Under the pieces are notes generated by a model, which saw only the letters and a list, made by a program, of their open reading frames with translations, was not told the DNA's origin and made no database searches. From contig JADJZY010000033.1 in assembly GCA_016715505.1 (NCBI GenBank), positions 143,371 to 207,370 on the forward strand: a DNA stretch of 64,000 bases, given 5' to 3'. The position numbers and the translations under genes are program-made. Shown here in pieces: positions 1 to 9,217 of this stretch; position 1 is the first letter of the stretch; each line of letters starts with the position of its first letter. Origin of the DNA: Bacteroidota bacterium. Its GTDB lineage: Bacteria; Bacteroidota; Bacteroidia; Chitinophagales; Chitinophagaceae.

Positions 1-409
1 AGGCATTTAACGCATCCTGGTCTGTATTATTGTGCATGACGACCGAAATTTGACCGCCGGGTTTTCCTTTTAATAATTTATCCTTCAACTCTAAAATGAG
101 CCTTTTGGCCGATTTTGCCCCAATTCCTTTAATTCGCTCCAAAGATTTTTCATCCTCTGAAACAATAGCCTGGGTGATTTCCTCGGTTTTCATGCTCGAC
201 AACATCATCCTGGCCGTTGAAGCACCAATTCCACTAACTGAAATCAGTTGCATAAACAGTTGACGTTCATCTTCATCATGAAATCCGAATAACGAAAAAC
301 CATCTTCTTTTACCTGCAAATAGGTAAGTAATCTTCCTTTTTGCAGGTCCTGAATCTTGGAATACGTGTATAAACTGATATTGACCTCGTATCCGATTCC
401 ATTCACAAG
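1..409 (-). pseudogene. ruvA: Holliday junction helicase subunit RuvA, fragment
   Basis: RuvA binds Holliday junctions and loads the RuvB motor for branch migration. Read on the minus strand, the frame gives VNGIGYEV (end of the OB-fold strand), then LISVSGIGASTARMML and IKGIGAKSAKRLILELKDKL, the two helix-hairpin-helix motifs of domain II. The C-terminal domain III lies beyond the left edge. The first ~25 residues are missing: immediately before VNGIGYEV the sequence turns into the neighbouring glycosyltransferase in another frame. I infer a deletion at about 404-412. Family identity is secure; whether the truncation is real or an assembly error is open. Confidence 0.85.
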
Positions 410-1295
410 TTTGACCTGGCGTAGGAACAAGTAGAGCCCTTTTCCCTAATTTAAATAAGTCCATGATGGTGCTATAACCACTTCGGCAAACGATCAAATC
501 TGCATTTTTGACATGTTCCGAAAGTTGATCATATGGGAGGTGAGGATAAATTTTCCAACCTTTTCGGGTGATGGAAGTTTTAGCGGCCGGACAACCACGA
601 AGCAGTACAATTTCCAGTCCATTGAGGTCTAAGCCAAGAATTTCCTTTTCGAATAAAGAGCGTTGCGGTTCAGGGCCGGAAAGCATAAACAATACATTTA
701 ATTTAAACCTTCTAATCATTTGATTATCAAGCCTTGACAAATTTCCTAAATACCGAACATTGCGGAGGGAGTGCCGACTCAAATCTCCACTCAGACTTCG
801 ATTTTCGTCGTCCGGAATCCAAACTTCCCGAAAGCGATTTAGGAATTGACGGTTCCAGAAATTCAGCATTTTTTGGAGTAATCCCGATCCCGGCACCCTA
901 ATTTCGGTTTGATGTGTGAGGATCACGCAAGGGGTATGATTCAAATGTAATCCGTATCGATTATCGGAAATTATGGCATCAAAATGCTCAGTGCGATTTA
1001 ATTCTTCCAGCCATTTTCGTTCAGCTTTTATCGCCCATAAGATTTTAGGAATCTGAATCAGCATCTTAAAAGGAAGTGCCAAGGCTGATTTGGAATACTG
1101 TATCGCATACCCCTTTAAATCGAAATAACGATGATGCGGGAAAAACTCCCTGAATAACTCCTGTTGTATGGCATTTCCCGCAAAACAAACTTCACAACCA
1201 GCCTGAATAAAAGTTTGCGCAAGAGGTATACAACGGGTGGTATGCCCTAAACCCCAATCCAAAGGAGCAATCAAAATTTTTTTTCTCTTACTCAA
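410..1295 (-). CDS. MurG-like (GT28 C-terminal type) glycosyltransferase, truncated at C-terminus
   Basis: A UDP-sugar glycosyltransferase-like protein of the family common in Bacteroidota next to cell-envelope genes. The N-terminus has ILIAPLDWGLGHTTRCIPLA, the glycine-rich loop of GT-B enzymes. The C-terminal nucleotide-sugar motif is CRSGYSTIMDL followed by ALLVPTPGQ. After PTPGQ the reading frame runs into ruvA DNA and adds about 45 meaningless residues to position 276, so the last 30 or so native residues (normally E-Q-x-x-x-A) are lost. The only in-frame start after the upstream stop is TTG at 1293-1295, which gives the expected MSKRKKILIAP. Acceptor unknown. Confidence 0.75.
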
Positions 1296-1312
1296 GATTT
1301 GGGCAATTTACA

Positions 1313-1320
1313 TATCTTTA
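1313..1320 (+). promoter_or_regulatory. Probable -7 element for the small lipoprotein gene
   Basis: TATCTTTA fits the Bacteroidota -7 consensus TAnnTTTG with one mismatch and lies 24 bases before the ATG at 1345. A clear -33 TTG box at the usual spacing is not evident; T-rich sequence lies upstream. It sits in the divergent gap with the minus-strand glycosyltransferase. Confidence 0.4.
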
Positions 1321-1344
1321 CACAACAATTACGAAGAACAAGAT

Positions 1345-1479
1345 ATGAAATCAAAATTACTCATTTTAACAGGTCTCTTGTTCTTGTTGGCCATCGGACT
1401 GCAGTCATGTGCTGTTAAAAAAGGTTGTGGTTGTGGCAATAATCTCAATTATTACAAACCCAAAAAGTTCAAAAAATAA
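1345..1479 (+). CDS. Small Cys-rich lipoprotein (44 aa)
   Basis: A short lipoprotein. A basic start (MKSK) and hydrophobic stretch LLILTGLLFLLAIG lead to the lipobox LQSC at about residues 17-20, then a short mature part with the CGCG motif and a lysine-rich tail ending KPKKFKK. Mature chain is only about 25 residues. ATG at 1345 is chosen because it gives a complete signal peptide and sits just downstream of a TATCTTTA element. It is followed directly by the truncated recR region. Small lipoproteins of this form are common in Bacteroidota and have no known function. Confidence 0.65.
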   Translation: MKSKLLILTGLLFLLAIGLQSCAVKKGCGCGNNLNYYKPKKFKK

Positions 1480-1596
1480 TGCCATTTCAACACGGTGATT
1501 TGTTGGTGACCATGCAAGGGGCTTCCGGTAATGATCAGATGTTGTCGTTTTATATGGATTATTTTGAAAGTTTGCGGAAGTCTTGCACGCAATCTG

Positions 1597-2118
1597 AAGT
1601 TTCGGAAATCAGAAAAATTTTCACAAGCGATATCAGATTTAAGAAAAGGGATACAGTTTTGTTCGGTTTGTTTTAATATTTCAGACGAGGCCGTTTGTGG
1701 CATTTGTCATGATTCTACACGCCGGAATTCCACCATTTGTGTGGTGGAGAATATTCGTGATGTGATGGCTATAGAAGCAACTCAACAATATAGCGGATTG
1801 TACCATGTGCTGGGTGGATTAATTTCTCCCTTAGATGGCGTCGGACCGGCAGATTTGAACATTGATCCGCTGATGGACAGGCTGCAGGAAAACCGGGTTG
1901 AAGAAATTATCCTGGCGCTTAGCCCGACATTGGAAGGTGATACCACCACCTATTTTATTTGCAAAAAACTGAATGAATTCCCTCTGAAAGTAACCACAAT
2001 TTCCAGAGGAGTCGCCTTTGGAGGAGAATTGGAATATGCCGATGAAATGACGCTGGCCCGATCTATCATGAACCGCCTCCCCGTGGAAACGCTGGTGCAA
2101 CATCAAACAATGCCATAA
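1597..2118 (+). pseudogene. recR: Recombination protein RecR, N-terminus missing
   Basis: RecR acts with RecF/RecO in gap repair. The frame shows the zinc-finger region CSVCFNISDEAVCGIC (four Cys, about residues 18-33 of the fragment), then the Toprim domain with ICVVENIRDVMAIE, LGGLISPLDGVGP and ILALSPTLEGDTTTYFI, ending RGVAFGGELEYADEMTLARS. These are full-length RecR features from the zinc finger onward. The N-terminal HhH segment (LPGIGxKTA) is absent. Instead, DNA from 1480 to about 1596 opens in another frame with MPFQHGDLLV..., which I do not recognise. This suggests a deletion upstream of 1597, as at ruvA. Confidence 0.85.
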
Positions 2119-2292
2119 GATGCCGGATCAGATGTCGACAGCTACGCGCAAATCCATTCAGGAGAGAAACGCTCCAAAGTATCATCGCTTGACAGCCTGA
2201 TGTCAAAATCCGGGATTCTTTCGTCCGCATGAGTACTGTGAATTATTTTCATCTTTTTTTGAATTATCTTCACCCCCTTTAGAATTAAAAGC

Positions 2293-4434
2293 ATGTCAGA
2301 AAAGCTTACGGCCCCTTCAGGCCCATCAACCAACGAAAGTTCTCCCCTTTCTCCGATTTGGAAAAAAATTTATCCAATCAGTCTAGCTTTCATTTTTATA
2401 GCAATGACCATCATGAGTTTTTCCTATGGATTAAGCGGTGATGAGGTCGATATGAATGAATACGGAAAAGCTATTCTTCGCTATTTTACCTCATTCTTTT
2501 CGGATGAAACGGTTTTTAATATGCCAAAAGAATACAACCGGGATGGTGTGATTCAATATTACGGGGGATTGTTTGATTTGATTTGTGCCATTGTAAATAC
2601 CATTTCGCCGCTGGACGAATACACCACCAGACATATCCTCAATGCCTGGGCCGGATTTTTAGGAATCTATTTCGCATCAAAAATCGCCTTAAAATTTATG
2701 CATGAACAAACGGCAACGATGCTGGTCTGGCTCATGTTTTTATCGCCATTCTTTTTGGGTCATGCCATGAATAACCCGAAAGATATCCCCTTTGCGTCCG
2801 CTTACATTATGGCCATTTATTTTATGATTCAGTTATTTGAACGTATTCCCAAACTTCAAAAAACCGACTATCTCTGGGCCATCCTCAGTATTGGTGCAAC
2901 CATTAATATCCGTGTTGGAGGGATCTTATTGATTCCATATTTGGTTGTATTTCTGGTGATTACCTATATCGTTCAAACAAAATTCAGGAAAGAAGCTTTT
3001 AATTTTTCTGCTTATCTCAAACCCATCCTTATTACAGGTGGTTTGGGCTATTTAGCCGGGAGTTTATTATGGCCTTATGGGTTACAAAATCCCATTCAAA
3101 ACCCCTTGACCGCTTTGAGTGAAATGAGTAATTTCAAAGTCAATATTCGTCAACTTTTTGAAGGTGAAAAAATATTTTCAGGTGAATTACCCTCTTATTT
3201 TTTAACGAAGAGTTTTGCCATTACCAACACCTATGCCGTTCTTGCAGGATTGATTTTAATGGTCGTTTTTTTATGGGGATTTCGTAAACAAATGAAATCT
3301 GAAATATTGTATTTTATTTTATTCACCGCCTTCTTCCCATTAGCCTATATCATTTACAGCAAATCAAATGTATATCATGCCTGGCGCCATGTTTTGTTTA
3401 TTTTCCCGTCCATGGCCATTCTCGCCAGTTTTGGCTGGCACAGTGTAGGGCAATTATTGGATAAATTTAAAATAAAAATGGCCGGTTTGGCAATCTTAGG
3501 CTTTATGCTTCTGGAACCACTTTATTTTATCGCTTCCAGCTTCCCAAATACTGTTACTTACCACAATCATATTGTTGGAGGTGTAAAAAGGGCATACTAC
3601 CAATATGAAGTTGACTACTACTACAATAGCTTAAAACAATGTGCAGATTGGTTCAAAAAAAATGAATATCCCAAAATCAAAGACGGCGATTCGGTGATCG
3701 TACTCACCAATGCCGCCCATCTCTTGGGTAAGTATTTCCCGGGTGATAAAAAAATGTATATCGATTATATGCGGTATCATGAAAGAAATCAAAAAGTATG
3801 GGACTATGCGGTTCTTCATATTGCGCTCATTCCAAACGAAGACATTCAATCCGGAGCATGGTTGCCATCATCTACCATTTATAAAGCAGAGGTTTTTGGG
3901 AAACCTTTGTGTGCAATCATCAAGCGCCCTTCTAAAGATGATTTAAAAGCCTTTGCTTGTTTACAACGCAATCAGATGGACAGCGCCTTAATGTACTTCC
4001 GCTCCTATTTGCAAAAAGATCCGGATAATACCTATATCCTGAATACCGCCGCGAATATTCTGATGCAATCCGGTCAGGTTAATGAAGCGGAAGGAATGGT
4101 TCAAAAATCTTATCAAAAAGATCCATCCAATCCAGAAACTCAAAACCTGAAAGGCATGATGGCCTTACAGAAAAAAGATTTTAATGGCGCGATACAAATA
4201 TTTAATCAGTTGATTCAACAAAATCCGCAATATGCTCAAGGCTATTTTTACCTAGGCTTAGCTTATCAAGGGGCTGGTAATTTTCAACAGGCTTTAACCA
4301 TGTTGAATACAGCCTCACAGGATGAAAGTTTACGATTAAATTGTTATAAAACAATGGGTGATATTTACACGCAAATGGGTAATCCCACCGAGGCATCCAG
4401 ATTGTATCAGGCTGCAGGACTTACACCCCAATAA
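2293..4434 (+). CDS. Membrane glycosyltransferase (PMT/ArnT-like, GT39/GT83 type) with C-terminal TPR repeats
   Basis: A 713-residue integral membrane protein. Residues about 25-430 hold some ten hydrophobic segments. The first periplasmic loop begins right after helix 1 with SGDEVDMNEYGKA, the acidic (DE) site expected of lipid-linked sugar transferases of the PMT/ArnT fold. After a soluble stretch, residues about 560-710 form four TPR units (for example DNTYILNTAANILMQSG and AQGYFYLGLAYQGAGNFQQA). The fold predicts transfer of a sugar from a polyprenyl carrier to protein or glycan in the periplasm; donor and acceptor are unknown. It sits just upstream of the heptose genes, consistent with envelope glycan work. 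Confidence 0.7.
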   Translation: MSEKLTAPSGPSTNESSPLSPIWKKIYPISLAFIFIAMTIMSFSYGLSGDEVDMNEYGKAILRYFTSFFSDETVFNMPKEYNRDGVIQYYGGLFDLICAIVNTISPLDEYTTRHILNAWAGFLGIYFASKIALKFMHEQTATMLVWLMFLSPFFLGHAMNNPKDIPFASAYIMAIYFMIQLFERIPKLQKTDYLWAILSIGATINIRVGGILLIPYLVVFLVITYIVQTKFRKEAFNFSAYLKPILITGGLGYLAGSLLWPYGLQNPIQNPLTALSEMSNFKVNIRQLFEGEKIFSGELPSYFLTKSFAITNTYAVLAGLILMVVFLWGFRKQMKSEILYFILFTAFFPLAYIIYSKSNVYHAWRHVLFIFPSMAILASFGWHSVGQLLDKFKIKMAGLAILGFMLLEPLYFIASSFPNTVTYHNHIVGGVKRAYYQYEVDYYYNSLKQCADWFKKNEYPKIKDGDSVIVLTNAAHLLGKYFPGDKKMYIDYMRYHERNQKVWDYAVLHIALIPNEDIQSGAWLPSSTIYKAEVFGKPLCAIIKRPSKDDLKAFACLQRNQMDSALMYFRSYLQKDPDNTYILNTAANILMQSGQVNEAEGMVQKSYQKDPSNPETQNLKGMMALQKKDFNGAIQIFNQLIQQNPQYAQGYFYLGLAYQGAGNFQQALTMLNTASQDESLRLNCYKTMGDIYTQMGNPTEASRLYQAAGLTPQ

Positions 4435-4457
4435 TGTTTTGAATAAAATTAAAATGG

Positions 4458-5054
4458 ATGAATCCCATGAATATACAGGAACAAATTCAACAAATCATTG
4501 CAGCCTCAATCGATACGAAGAAAAAGCTGCTAGAAAATCCAGGTATCATTGCCACATTAAAAACATGCAGCGAAATAATCAGCCAGACTTTTCGTTCGGG
4601 AGGTAAAGTTTTGTTTTGTGGAAATGGGGGCAGCGCTGCCGATGCCCAACACCTTGCCGCAGAGTTTTCCGGAAGGTTTTACACCGACCGCGATGCTTTA
4701 CCCGCTGAGGCGCTTCATTGTAATACCTCTTATTTAACGGCCGTTGCCAATGATTACAGCTATGATGTGGTTTATGCCCGCATGATTAAAGGAATCGGAC
4801 AACCGGGTGATGTATTGATTGGATTATCCACGAGTGGCAACTCCAAAAATATTGTTGAAGCCTTTAAAGCCGCCAAGCTAAAAAATATGATTACCATTGG
4901 CTTAACCGGAGAAAGCGGCGGTGTGATGAAAAATATCAGCGACCATTTGCTGAATGTGCCGAGCAATGATACACCACGTATCCAGGAATCGCATATTTTA
5001 TTGGGGCATATCATCTGTCAATTGGTTGAGGAAAATTATTTTGGTCATGCATAA
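4458..5054 (+). CDS. gmhA: Sedoheptulose 7-phosphate isomerase
   Basis: GmhA converts D-sedoheptulose 7-phosphate to D-glycero-D-manno-heptose 7-phosphate, first step of heptose nucleotide synthesis. The SIS-fold motifs are complete: LFCGNGGSAADAQHLAAE (phosphate loop and catalytic region), then LIGLSTSGNSKNIVEAFKAA, and the C-terminal QESHILLGHIICQLVE helix. About 198 residues, normal length. Two in-frame ATGs (4458 and 4467) are possible; the second gives MNIQEQIQQ. The stop overlaps the start of the next gene, so the three heptose genes form a coupled operon. Confidence 0.92.
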   Translation: MNPMNIQEQIQQIIAASIDTKKKLLENPGIIATLKTCSEIISQTFRSGGKVLFCGNGGSAADAQHLAAEFSGRFYTDRDALPAEALHCNTSYLTAVANDYSYDVVYARMIKGIGQPGDVLIGLSTSGNSKNIVEAFKAAKLKNMITIGLTGESGGVMKNISDHLLNVPSNDTPRIQESHILLGHIICQLVEENYFGHA

Positions 5055-5769
5055 AGATTGTATCATTCTGGCAGGAGGTTTGGGCACTCGTTTGCGTGAA
5101 TCCGTACCCGATAAACCAAAATGTTTGGCTGATATCAATGGCAAACCCTTTTTGTATTATTTGTGTAAACACCTGAAAAAACATCATTTCTGTAAAATTA
5201 TTTTTTCGGTAGGCTATCAAAAAGATATGGTCAAGGATTATATCATGTCGCATCGGGATGAGTTTCCTTTTGCCTTTGATTTTGCAGAAGAAGAAGAGCC
5301 TTTGGGAACAGGTGGAGCTATTTTAAATGCGCTGCCATATTCAGATACCGAAGATGTATTTATTGTGAACGGAGATACATTTATGGATGTGAATCTGGAT
5401 CAATTGCTGAATTTTCAACAAACGAAAATGGCAGATTGTACCATAGCGTTGAAGCCAATGTCCGAGGCCGACCGTTATGGATTGGTGAGCATCAACGAAC
5501 AATTTCAGGTAGAAGGATTTGAAGAAAAAAAACCTGGCTCATCAGGATTGATCAATGCCGGAGTCTATTGTTTGTATCGAAATTCATTTTTGAATATCCC
5601 TTTTGATAAAAAATTCTCCTTCGAAAAAGATTATCTGGAAAAATATCTGAACGAACGCGACTTCTTTGGCTATGTTTCTGATGGGTACTTCATTGATATT
5701 GGCATACCTACCGATTATGCCCGGGCCCAAAACGAAATTCCTTCTTTATTCTCCACAAATATTTCATGA
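5047..5769 (+). CDS. Heptose 1-phosphate guanylyltransferase-like nucleotidyltransferase (HddC-like)
   Basis: A sugar-1-phosphate nucleotidyltransferase of 240 residues. It starts MHKDCIILAGGLGTRL with the G-G-x-G-T-R-L nucleotide loop, has KPKCLADINGKPF, and the metal site NGDTF at about residue 115. Placed between gmhA and gmhB it should activate heptose 1-phosphate, probably with GTP as in HddC, although ADP-type (HldE C-terminal) use cannot be excluded from sequence alone. The ATG at 5047 lies inside the gmhA 3' end (stop 5052-5054), and its own stop overlaps the gmhB start as ATGA. A heptose 7-phosphate kinase gene is not present next to it. Confidence 0.8.
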   Translation: MHKDCIILAGGLGTRLRESVPDKPKCLADINGKPFLYYLCKHLKKHHFCKIIFSVGYQKDMVKDYIMSHRDEFPFAFDFAEEEEPLGTGGAILNALPYSDTEDVFIVNGDTFMDVNLDQLLNFQQTKMADCTIALKPMSEADRYGLVSINEQFQVEGFEEKKPGSSGLINAGVYCLYRNSFLNIPFDKKFSFEKDYLEKYLNERDFFGYVSDGYFIDIGIPTDYARAQNEIPSLFSTNIS

Positions 5770-6308
5770 AAAAAATCGGTATTGACAACACCTGGTGCCT
5801 CTTTCTTGATCGGGATGGCGTCATCAATGAAGAAAAAAATGAGGATTATATCCGTAACCTCACTGAATTCCATTTTATGCCCGGTGCACTGGAAACGCTA
5901 CATCAAATCACACCCTTATTTCAACGTGTATTATTAGTCACCAATCAAAGAGGCATTGGCAAAGGACTCATGAGAGAAGAAGATTTAATAGAAATTCATA
6001 CTCATTTACAGCGTGAAATTCTTTCGGGCGGCGGTAAAATGGATGCCATGTATTTTGCACCTGATTTGTCGAACGATGCCCTCAATCGAAAACCCAATCC
6101 GGGAATGGCTTATCAGGCAGTGAAACAATTTCCGGACATCGATTTGAATAAATCTATCATGGTTGGAAATCGTTTATCAGATATGCAGTTTGGAAAAAAT
6201 GTGGGTATGACCACTGTTTATCTGGCTACCACCCACCCTATTGAACCGCCCTCTCCTTTAATCGATTATTATCTCAAGGATTTAAGTGAGTTAGCTGCTA
6301 TTCTGTAA
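5766..6308 (+). CDS. gmhB: D,D-heptose 1,7-bisphosphate phosphatase
   Basis: HAD-superfamily phosphatase that removes the C7 phosphate of heptose 1,7-bisphosphate. Motif I is FLDRDGVIN (nucleophile and acid Asp), motif II LLVTNQRGIGKG, and motif III/IV region RKPNPGMA followed by MVGNRLSDMQFG, where the usual D of VGDxxxD is N (VGNRLSD) but the second Asp remains. The zinc-binding Cys cluster of E. coli GmhB is not evident (APDLSNDALNRKPNP), as in the zinc-free class. About 180 residues. Starts by ATGA overlap with the upstream gene; last gene of the operon. Confidence 0.85.
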   Translation: MKKIGIDNTWCLFLDRDGVINEEKNEDYIRNLTEFHFMPGALETLHQITPLFQRVLLVTNQRGIGKGLMREEDLIEIHTHLQREILSGGGKMDAMYFAPDLSNDALNRKPNPGMAYQAVKQFPDIDLNKSIMVGNRLSDMQFGKNVGMTTVYLATTHPIEPPSPLIDYYLKDLSELAAIL

Positions 6309-6427
6309 GAAGCCATATTGTTTTTACCAGTTGCTTATTCAATGAAATGCTTTTAAGCCATTGCCCCTATCATTACTTTCTAGGAGGTTTTGTCAGGGTC
6401 TTTACATTGACTTAATTTCGTATCATC

Positions 6428-8881
6428 ATGAAATACATCCTACTCATTCTGATACTCTGTGGTCATTTTCTCATTTCAACAGCACAACAAGGGTATGCAG
6501 TTTGTGATCAGTTTCATGCCGATCAGCGCCCATGGACTTTTTTAGGGCCAATAAATGATTCAGCTCATTTGGCCGATCAACATTTTGGTGCATTAAAATG
6601 TTTTTCTATCAATCCGAGCGATAGCAACGAAATATATGTAGGTTCTTACACCGGAGGATTATTTTATACTTCCGATCGCGGTGCTAACTGGACTTGCCTA
6701 AGCGATTCATATCCAATCGCTTTGTGTGGAGTTGGAGATTTGATTGTAGATTATTCCAAAACTCCACATTCGCTAACAATAGCCACCGGATCATCGGAAA
6801 GCTGGTATGATGTTGCCAATCAGGGTATCCTTCAATCCTTTGACCATGGAAAAAGCTGGATGCCGCGATTCCCGAAAGGCCATGAGCTATTTACCTTTGA
6901 TGAAGTAAAAAGATTTGTATTATCTCCCGATTCTGCTGTCTGGTATGCCTTTGGCAAAAAAGAAATCCTTCAATCTGTCGATCAGGGGCAACATTGGAAA
7001 TTAATTTTTTCGCCAAATTTGTTTCCAAACTTCTATCAGAATAATGATTATCAGATTCAAAGTTTACAGGTGACGGAAGATGCCCAACATTTATTTTTCA
7101 CAAGTTTTAGTGGGGAAATCAGAAATGCGCAAACCGCTGAAATTGAAAGGGAATCAGATTTATTGGAATGGCATATTGGAAAAGATTTGCAACCTCAACG
7201 ACGGACTCAGATATTCAGGCAAGCACATAAAACACCTGATTCCCGAAATACAAACACCCTAAAAATTGTTCAAATTCCAAATCGTCCAAGGCAATTCATA
7301 TTGCATCGTACCATCAATGAATCCAACGAACAGTTTTTATATTTTATCGACATGGCTGAATTAAAAGTAGACTCACTCGTTGAAATTCAGGGTGGATCCT
7401 ACGAGAGTATTTATTGGATGAATGGTCTTTGTGTAAATGCCATTAATCCATCTGTTATTTATTATGGCGGTACGACCTTATATAAATCAACCGATGCCGG
7501 GCATACCTTTTCCAATCTTTATTCATATAGTAATGGATCAAACAATATTCCTCATCCAGATATTCGACGCATGTATATCACTTACTCCAGTGCGGATGGT
7601 GAAAACGATCACTTATACCTGATGACCGATGGTGGTTTATCTTTTTCTTCAGATGGTGGTAAACACTTTCGGAATTTAAATGGGCGTAGTTTACCGATCA
7701 CACAATTTTATGGACTCAGCAGCTCACCATTTACCGGAATCATCAGCGCTGGTTCCCAGGATAATTCCATCATGAGTTATATTCCTCAACAAAATAAATG
7801 GATTGTTGATATCAAAGGAGATGGTTATGATATCGAATATTCAGGAATTCAGAAAGGCCTTGTTTACGGGCAATACAATTCCTTTTTATTATCCGCATCG
7901 TACAACGACATCGCTCCTTTTATGAAAAACACAGGTTTAGAAGCGAAACCTCATTCGATGAATAAAAGAACTTTGCACATGCATGAAAATGGCACCTTGT
8001 ATGTCGCCAGTCATGATTTGGATATCTTGTTCCCGGGTCGTAATAAATGGGTTCGAAATCAAACCGGATTTGATCATGCCATACTCACTTTAGGTCTTTG
8101 CAGTTCCCATCCGGAAATTGTTTATGCTTCCCAATCCTGGTCTAAATTATTTAAAAGTACAGATAGCGGAAAACATTTTACCGATATCAGTCAGCAGTTA
8201 AAATTGGGCGATCGATTTTTTGGAGATACCCGCATCCATGCCATTTGTGTAGATCCTCAAGATCCTGATCGTTTGTGGATTTCACTCGGATATTTGGGCG
8301 ATTATCTCAACCCTTGCAAAGCCACCACGAGGGTTCTCTTTAGTATGGATGGTGGAACGAACTGGGTGGACTATTCAGAAGGGCTTCCGGTATACTATCT
8401 CAGTGATATCCGATACATCGATGGTAGTGATGATGTTCTCATTGCTTCGTCTCAACAAGGTGTATACATTCGGGAAGGGGTACAACAAAGCTGGAAACTA
8501 TTAGGAAGTGAATTACCGAAATGCATCATTACAGAATTGAACATCAATTATTGCAGAGGTAAAATCATCGTTTCTACTTATGGTCGTGGGCTGTGGGAAC
8601 ATGATCTACCGGATATCCGACGCAAACCAACGTACATTAATCGCCCCTTGATTATTTCTCCGGGGCCGGGTCAAAAAGAATTTTATTCAAAAGGAGATAT
8701 CTCGCTAGGTAAAAAGGGTAAACTTGAAATACACATGCCTGTCCATATGCCTAAAGGGGGGCAGATTACCGTTCATCATGAGGACCAAATTCAGTTCATT
8801 GGTGAGGGTAAAATCATCAATGCCTGTGACGAGAAATGGAATGGTATAATTGTGAAAGGAAAAAAGCGAAAAAAGAAATAA
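6428..8881 (+). CDS. Secreted beta-propeller protein (VPS10/sortilin-like, BNR repeats)
   Basis: An 817-residue exported protein. MKYILLILILCGHFLISTAQQ is a Sec signal peptide. The body has repeated BNR/Asp-box-like turns: SDRGANW, FDHGKSW, SVDQGQHW, STDAGHTF, SSDGGKHF, STDSGKHF and SMDGGTNW, spaced as in sortilin/VPS10 ten-blade propellers and sialidase-like propellers. The last ~80 residues (after YGRGLWEHDLP) form a small lysine-rich domain without a recognisable T9SS sorting signal. Such proteins in Bacteroidota are surface or secreted with unknown ligands; sialidase activity is not implied, as catalytic residues are not identifiable. Confidence 0.7.
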   Translation: MKYILLILILCGHFLISTAQQGYAVCDQFHADQRPWTFLGPINDSAHLADQHFGALKCFSINPSDSNEIYVGSYTGGLFYTSDRGANWTCLSDSYPIALCGVGDLIVDYSKTPHSLTIATGSSESWYDVANQGILQSFDHGKSWMPRFPKGHELFTFDEVKRFVLSPDSAVWYAFGKKEILQSVDQGQHWKLIFSPNLFPNFYQNNDYQIQSLQVTEDAQHLFFTSFSGEIRNAQTAEIERESDLLEWHIGKDLQPQRRTQIFRQAHKTPDSRNTNTLKIVQIPNRPRQFILHRTINESNEQFLYFIDMAELKVDSLVEIQGGSYESIYWMNGLCVNAINPSVIYYGGTTLYKSTDAGHTFSNLYSYSNGSNNIPHPDIRRMYITYSSADGENDHLYLMTDGGLSFSSDGGKHFRNLNGRSLPITQFYGLSSSPFTGIISAGSQDNSIMSYIPQQNKWIVDIKGDGYDIEYSGIQKGLVYGQYNSFLLSASYNDIAPFMKNTGLEAKPHSMNKRTLHMHENGTLYVASHDLDILFPGRNKWVRNQTGFDHAILTLGLCSSHPEIVYASQSWSKLFKSTDSGKHFTDISQQLKLGDRFFGDTRIHAICVDPQDPDRLWISLGYLGDYLNPCKATTRVLFSMDGGTNWVDYSEGLPVYYLSDIRYIDGSDDVLIASSQQGVYIREGVQQSWKLLGSELPKCIITELNINYCRGKIIVSTYGRGLWEHDLPDIRRKPTYINRPLIISPGPGQKEFYSKGDISLGKKGKLEIHMPVHMPKGGQITVHHEDQIQFIGEGKIINACDEKWNGIIVKGKKRKKK

Positions 8882-8911
8882 TTTTACCTCAGGATTTAAA
8901 AAAATAAATCG

Positions 8912-9217
8912 ATGAAAAAATACTTATTCATACTATTTATGCTCCTTCCATTTATTTCTGAAGCCAGAGGAAGTCGTGAAATGCACGACCAACAAAGGAA
9001 ACAAGAAAAAATTATCCAAAAGGCCTACCGAAACGGCCAGGTCACAGAAAATGAATATCGAAAATTAATGGAGGAACAATCCATCATCAAAAAAACAATA
9101 GAATTAGCAGAACGTGACGGATTTTGGACGCCGGATGAAAAGAAAAGAGTTTCCACGAAGTTAAACCGGGCCGAAAAACGATTAAAGCGCTACAAAAATA
9201 ACCATGAGATTTATTAA
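8912..9217 (+). CDS. Small exported charged protein (101 aa)
   Basis: Signal peptide MKKYLFILFMLLPFISEARG, then a very charged, helix-prone mature part rich in K, R and E (for example QRKQEKIIQKAYRNGQ and KRVSTKLNRAEKRLKRYKNN). The pattern NGQVTENEYRKLMEEQ and DGFWTPDEKKRV twice places an acidic/polar loop between helices, reminiscent of an EF-hand-like or periplasmic helical-hairpin protein, but I do not recognise the family. Its 3' end overlaps the next gene by 14 bases, so the two are co-translated. Confidence 0.55.
   Translation: MKKYLFILFMLLPFISEARGSREMHDQQRKQEKIIQKAYRNGQVTENEYRKLMEEQSIIKKTIELAERDGFWTPDEKKRVSTKLNRAEKRLKRYKNNHEIY

Noticed and set aside
276..409. A continuous frame that makes a glycosyltransferase with a ~45-residue extra tail
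   Set aside because: The tail is ruvA DNA read in the wrong frame; ruvA sense is clear in the other frame, so it is not a new fusion protein.
6389..6420. Promoter TTTG-N20-TAATTTCG for the 817-residue secreted protein
   Set aside because: It would place the transcript start on the ATG at 6428, leaving no leader; too uncertain to list as a feature.
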